Source of the DNA: Pleurotus ostreatus/Saccharomyces cerevisiae fusant
Taxonomy: Eukaryota; Opisthokonta
Direction: 5' to 3'
NCBI GenBank assembly: GCA_024196135.1
Contig: JAMQCK010001139.1
Location: 1-11,574 of the forward strand
DNA length: 11,574 bases
A program made the translations under genes and the position numbers. The notes under the pieces were generated by a model that did not search any database, was not told where the DNA came from, and saw only the letters and a program-made list of their open reading frames with translations. Below, piece after piece: positions 9,229 through 11,574 of the stretch (the stretch's first letter is position 1; each line of letters begins with the position of its first letter).

Positions 9229-9697
9229 CGTCAGTGATCGTCAGGTGAAGCTACTTCCGAGAAGGGGGACGAGAAGCCTCGCGCGCGACCGCGTCGGTGT
9301 CGGCTGTTATATACGGGCGCCTTCATGATCTACAGGCGCGTTCCTGAGCCAAGGAGCCAATGTGCAGGTAAAACGGCGACGACCGCAGTGTGCCGCACGC
9401 ATTCCTGCGTACGGAGTCGCGTGGACAGCTGTCGAGGCTTGGGAAAGTGGGCCTGGGACCAGGATGCATGCTAAAGCGCTTCGGTGTTCACACAGACGCA
9501 TGAGCGTGCAGAAAAGCGTTTTCCATTCACGTTCGTCGAGGGGAAGGACAAGGTGGTCTCCTCGGCGAGGCTCGATGCATCCCGTCGGGGCGCTCGGTCC
9601 GGCAGCACGCTCTACGTTCAATCCCTGCAGTAGCCAACCACGAAAGGCACGGAAAATGAGGTAGTTCAACCCTGAATAGCCCACTCAAAGAGTGTCT
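9229..9697 (-). promoter_or_regulatory. GH76a promoter and GH76b 3' region
   Basis: 469 bp without a gene. A TATA box (TATATAAC on the minus strand, 9313..9306) sits about 80 bp before the GH76a ATG. Next to the ATG is a leader segment nearly identical to that of GH76b (CTCGGAAGTAGCTTCAC, minus strand). Further upstream, the block at 9401-9439 matches the GH76b block at 11466-11504 in 32 of 39 positions, and 9461-9476 matches 11538-11553. A plus-strand CCAAT lies at 9356-9360. The part nearest 9697 should be the GH76b 3' region. A plus-strand open frame at 9362-9664 has no recognisable product. Confidence 0.55.
9306..9313 (-). promoter_or_regulatory. TATA box of GH76a
   Basis: TATATAAC reading on the minus strand, about 80 bp upstream of the GH76a start codon and in the same relative place as the TATA box of GH76b. 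The position suits a core promoter element; the transcription start is not known. Confidence 0.6.
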
Positions 9698-11310
9698 TCA
9701 GCACGGCCCATACTTCGCAGCGCAGATATGCGCAGCGAGACCAGAATCCTAGAGAGTCTCGCCATTGAAAGGCAATGGAAAGGATGCGTAGATAACTCAC
9801 CTGCGACTGAGCCGAGAACGTGGTGCCACCCTGCAATGTTCATCAGTACAGAGGGCCTGCTGCGCAACGACACGCACCTGGCTTGCACCGTACCACACGT
9901 TTTCGATGGCATATCCCTCCCCAGTTGCATAGTGCACGACCGCCGACTCCTGCGCCCCAATGAAGGCCGCGTACTTCGAGACGCTCCCGGGAACGGCATC
10001 CAGGTAGTACTGCAAGTGCTTCATCCAGATCCCCTTGAACATCGCCTGGTCCTGGTTGCATGTCGAGTGCGCGACATCGTCGCAAGACTCCTTGAGAATG
10101 CCGTTCTGCGTCTTTCGGGCGATGGTGGCGTCTAGGGTAAGCTCCGCTTCGTCAAGGAGCGACGCGTCGCCGGTAGCGACGTAGAGCTGCGCGAGACCGG
10201 AGGCTACGACGCCCTGATTGTAGATCCAAGTGGTCTGTCCATTGTTCTTGCAATCGTCGGTCAAGCTGCAAGTAAGATCAGGCAAGTGAGAATATGTAAG
10301 TGACAGCAACTCACCCGTCGTTCCAGAGACCATCCGAGTTCCTCATTCCCGAGTTCTTCACTGTAAAGCGAGGTCAAGCGGTAGTCTCGGCACGGGGGAG
10401 ACGCGCTTACACCAATCCCATGTCTACAACACGCGTCAGCCGAGAGCATAGCGGACGAGGCAGAGTAGACCCTGCTCACCTTCTTGGCATTGTCGAGATA
10501 CGATTGGTCGCCGAAGCGGTTGTAGCCATTGGCTGAGAGGTACAAGAAGAGTTCGTTGGTCACGGCGTTCTTGTACGTGTGGGCTTTCGACCACCAAACT
10601 AGTATATAATGAGTTTCATCTGCAAAAGGCCGGTGAACTCAGTGCATCACCTCCACCGCCACAAGTCGAGTCGTCCCATTCCGAGGCGATGATATCGTAG
10701 ATGATTTTCGCGCTATTCTGCAGGTTACTTGAGGATCTCGCCAGTCTATCACAAGGACATCGATCCTCACCAAGTACTTGCTAGCGTCCTGACCATTCTT
10801 GTTCTTGTAGTCGGAGACCTTCCAGAGGGCGAGCACAATCCACTGTAGCATCGGCGTCAGCCTCGAAACTTTCGTTGTCGGGACTTGCAGCGTACGGCTG
10901 CATCATCGTTGCTGCCATTGAGCTGAAGCTCCCAAGCGAGCTTCGAGCCAAGCGCGGCGAGGATGCCAATCCTGGTCCTACCGATTACATCGAAGGTGTC
11001 AGTGCCGTCCGCCAACATGAGATTGTACATGTCCTCGATGGTGTTCTAGCTGTTGCTGAGTATGAAGAGATCAGCGAAGGGGAGCGGCAGCCTCACGGCA
11101 TCTGTCCAGAGGATTCCCCAGCCCCCCTTGAGGGTGCTCCAATAACTATCTTGAAGGCGCTGCGCCACGTTCTGGATCCGAGGTATCAGCAAGAGGTCGA
11201 GCTCCATGACTCTGAACACGTACCGCAGCCGTTTCCAGTATCGCGGCGCACTGGTCGCGCTTGTCGCAGGGACGCGAATTCAAAGGGAGAAGCTGTGCAG
11301 ACTCGGACAT
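9698..11310 (-). CDS. GH76b: glycoside hydrolase family 76 paralogue lacking an obvious signal peptide (11 exons)
   Basis: Tandem paralogue of GH76a, 365 aa. Exons: 11310..11224, 11171..11097, 11045..10896, 10842..10771, 10717..10651, 10598..10480, 10423..10411, 10360..10315, 10265..9878, 9830..9801, 9748..9698. Internal exons of 75, 150, 72, 67, 119, 13 and 46 nt equal those of GH76a, and 388+30 equals its 418-nt exon. The family motifs remain: GGWGILWTDA, RTRIGILAALG, EWDDSTCGGGVWW with the likely catalytic pair at about D143-D144, TTWIYNQGVVASG, and the end LAAHICAAKYGPC. Two oddities stand out. The N-terminus reads MSESAQLLPLNSRPCDKRDQ, where GH76a's hydrophobic VVAALGASSVTA is replaced by NS. 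The segment after VWWS is KAHTYKNA instead of GDHTYKNA. The product may therefore be intracellular or poorly secreted, although the reading frame is intact and a live core fold is expected. An upstream alternative start giving a signal peptide was not found. Confidence 0.9.
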
Positions 11311-11574
11311 TGCCAGTGATCACTAATCATCGAGTGAAGCTACTTCCGAGAGGGGGGGCGGGCAGTCTTGCGCTTCCATTATTGCCCTTATATAAGGGCC
11401 TCTCTTCCGAGTCCTTCCTGACCCAAGTGCGGCTGATGCGGCGCAGGCCGCGGTGAGTTGCATCCATTCCCGCGTACGGCGTCGCGTGTTCGACTATCGA
11501 GGCTCGGGGATATGAATGTGCGACCAAGATACCTGTAAGATGCATGCCAAGGTATGCCGGCCAAAGTACTTGCC
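11311..11574 (-). promoter_or_regulatory. GH76b promoter
   Basis: Holds the leader shared with GH76a directly before the ATG, a TATA element within the palindrome at 11385-11398, and the upstream block at 11466-11504 that resembles 9401-9439. The match resumes at 11538-11553, close to the window edge, so the promoter may continue outside. Confidence 0.55.
11385..11398 (-). promoter_or_regulatory. TATA box of GH76b in a perfect 14-bp palindrome
   Basis: CCCTTATATAAGGG reads the same on both strands and contains TATATAAG. It lies about 75-90 bp upstream of the GH76b ATG, matching the placement of the GH76a TATA box. The palindrome itself is not conserved in GH76a and may be chance. Confidence 0.55.

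Larger units (their letters stand above)
7638..11553 (-). repeat. Tandem duplication of the GH76 gene with promoter
   Basis: Two head-to-tail copies: about 7638-9476 and 9698-11553, offset about 2.06-2.08 kb. Similarity covers the coding exons, intron positions, start-codon leader, TATA region and an upstream block, so each copy carries its own related promoter. Exons are far more conserved than introns. The right copy may extend past the window end. Confidence 0.9.

Noticed and set aside
9362..9664. 100-codon plus-strand open frame in the gap between the GH76 genes
   Set aside because: It is rich in Arg and Ser with no motif, and overlaps promoter sequence duplicated upstream of GH76b, where the frame is not kept.
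11323..11379. 18-codon upstream ORF before GH76b
   Set aside because: Its ATG lies only about 6 bp from the TATA box, so it is probably upstream of transcription start; it encodes no hydrophobic leader.
10875..11456. 193-codon plus-strand open frame
   Set aside because: It is antisense to GH76b exons and its promoter, with no recognisable product; the minus strand carries a confirmed gene.

Overview
The window looks like nuclear DNA from a filamentous basidiomycete, most likely Agaricomycotina. The evidence is many very short introns (about 46-61 bp) with GT...AG ends, several with CTGAC/CTGAT-like branch sites, together with moderately GC-rich compact gene spacing and a basidiomycete-style Zn2Cys6 regulator architecture. 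Order and species cannot be read from the sequence. No bacterial-type operons, RNA genes, transposons or CRISPR arrays were seen.

Five protein genes can be reconstructed, all on the minus strand. In gene order along that strand (right to left in window coordinates) they are: GH76b (11310..9698), GH76a (9228..7638), Zn2Cys6 regulator TF2 (7333..4975), Zn2Cys6 regulator TF1 (4780..2390) and an inosine/uridine-type nucleoside hydrolase (1913..301). I built each model by joining exons by hand. Every model keeps phase across all junctions and gives a total length divisible by three (365, 372, 669, 661 and 414 aa). The two paralogous pairs validate one another: most internal exons have identical lengths.

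The striking feature is two adjacent head-to-tail tandem duplications. One is a pair of Zn2Cys6 transcription factors, each copy carrying a similar upstream element. The other is a pair of glycoside hydrolase family 76 (endo-alpha-1,6-mannanase-like) genes, each copy carrying a similar promoter block with a TATA box. A regulator pair beside a secreted-type mannan-hydrolase pair suggests, but does not prove, a small mannan-utilisation or cell-wall-remodelling locus. The nucleoside hydrolase (nucleoside salvage or scavenging) next door has no obvious functional tie.

Each pair differs by one exact intron: TF1 has one that TF2 lacks, and GH76b has one that GH76a lacks. Both GH76 genes contain the same 13-nt microexon. 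GH76b has lost the hydrophobic core of the signal peptide that GH76a keeps, so its product may not be secreted. Stretches 1-300, 1914-2389, 7334-7637, 9229-9697 and 11311-11574 hold no convincing gene; they are untranslated or promoter sequence, apart from the first, which is uncharacterised.
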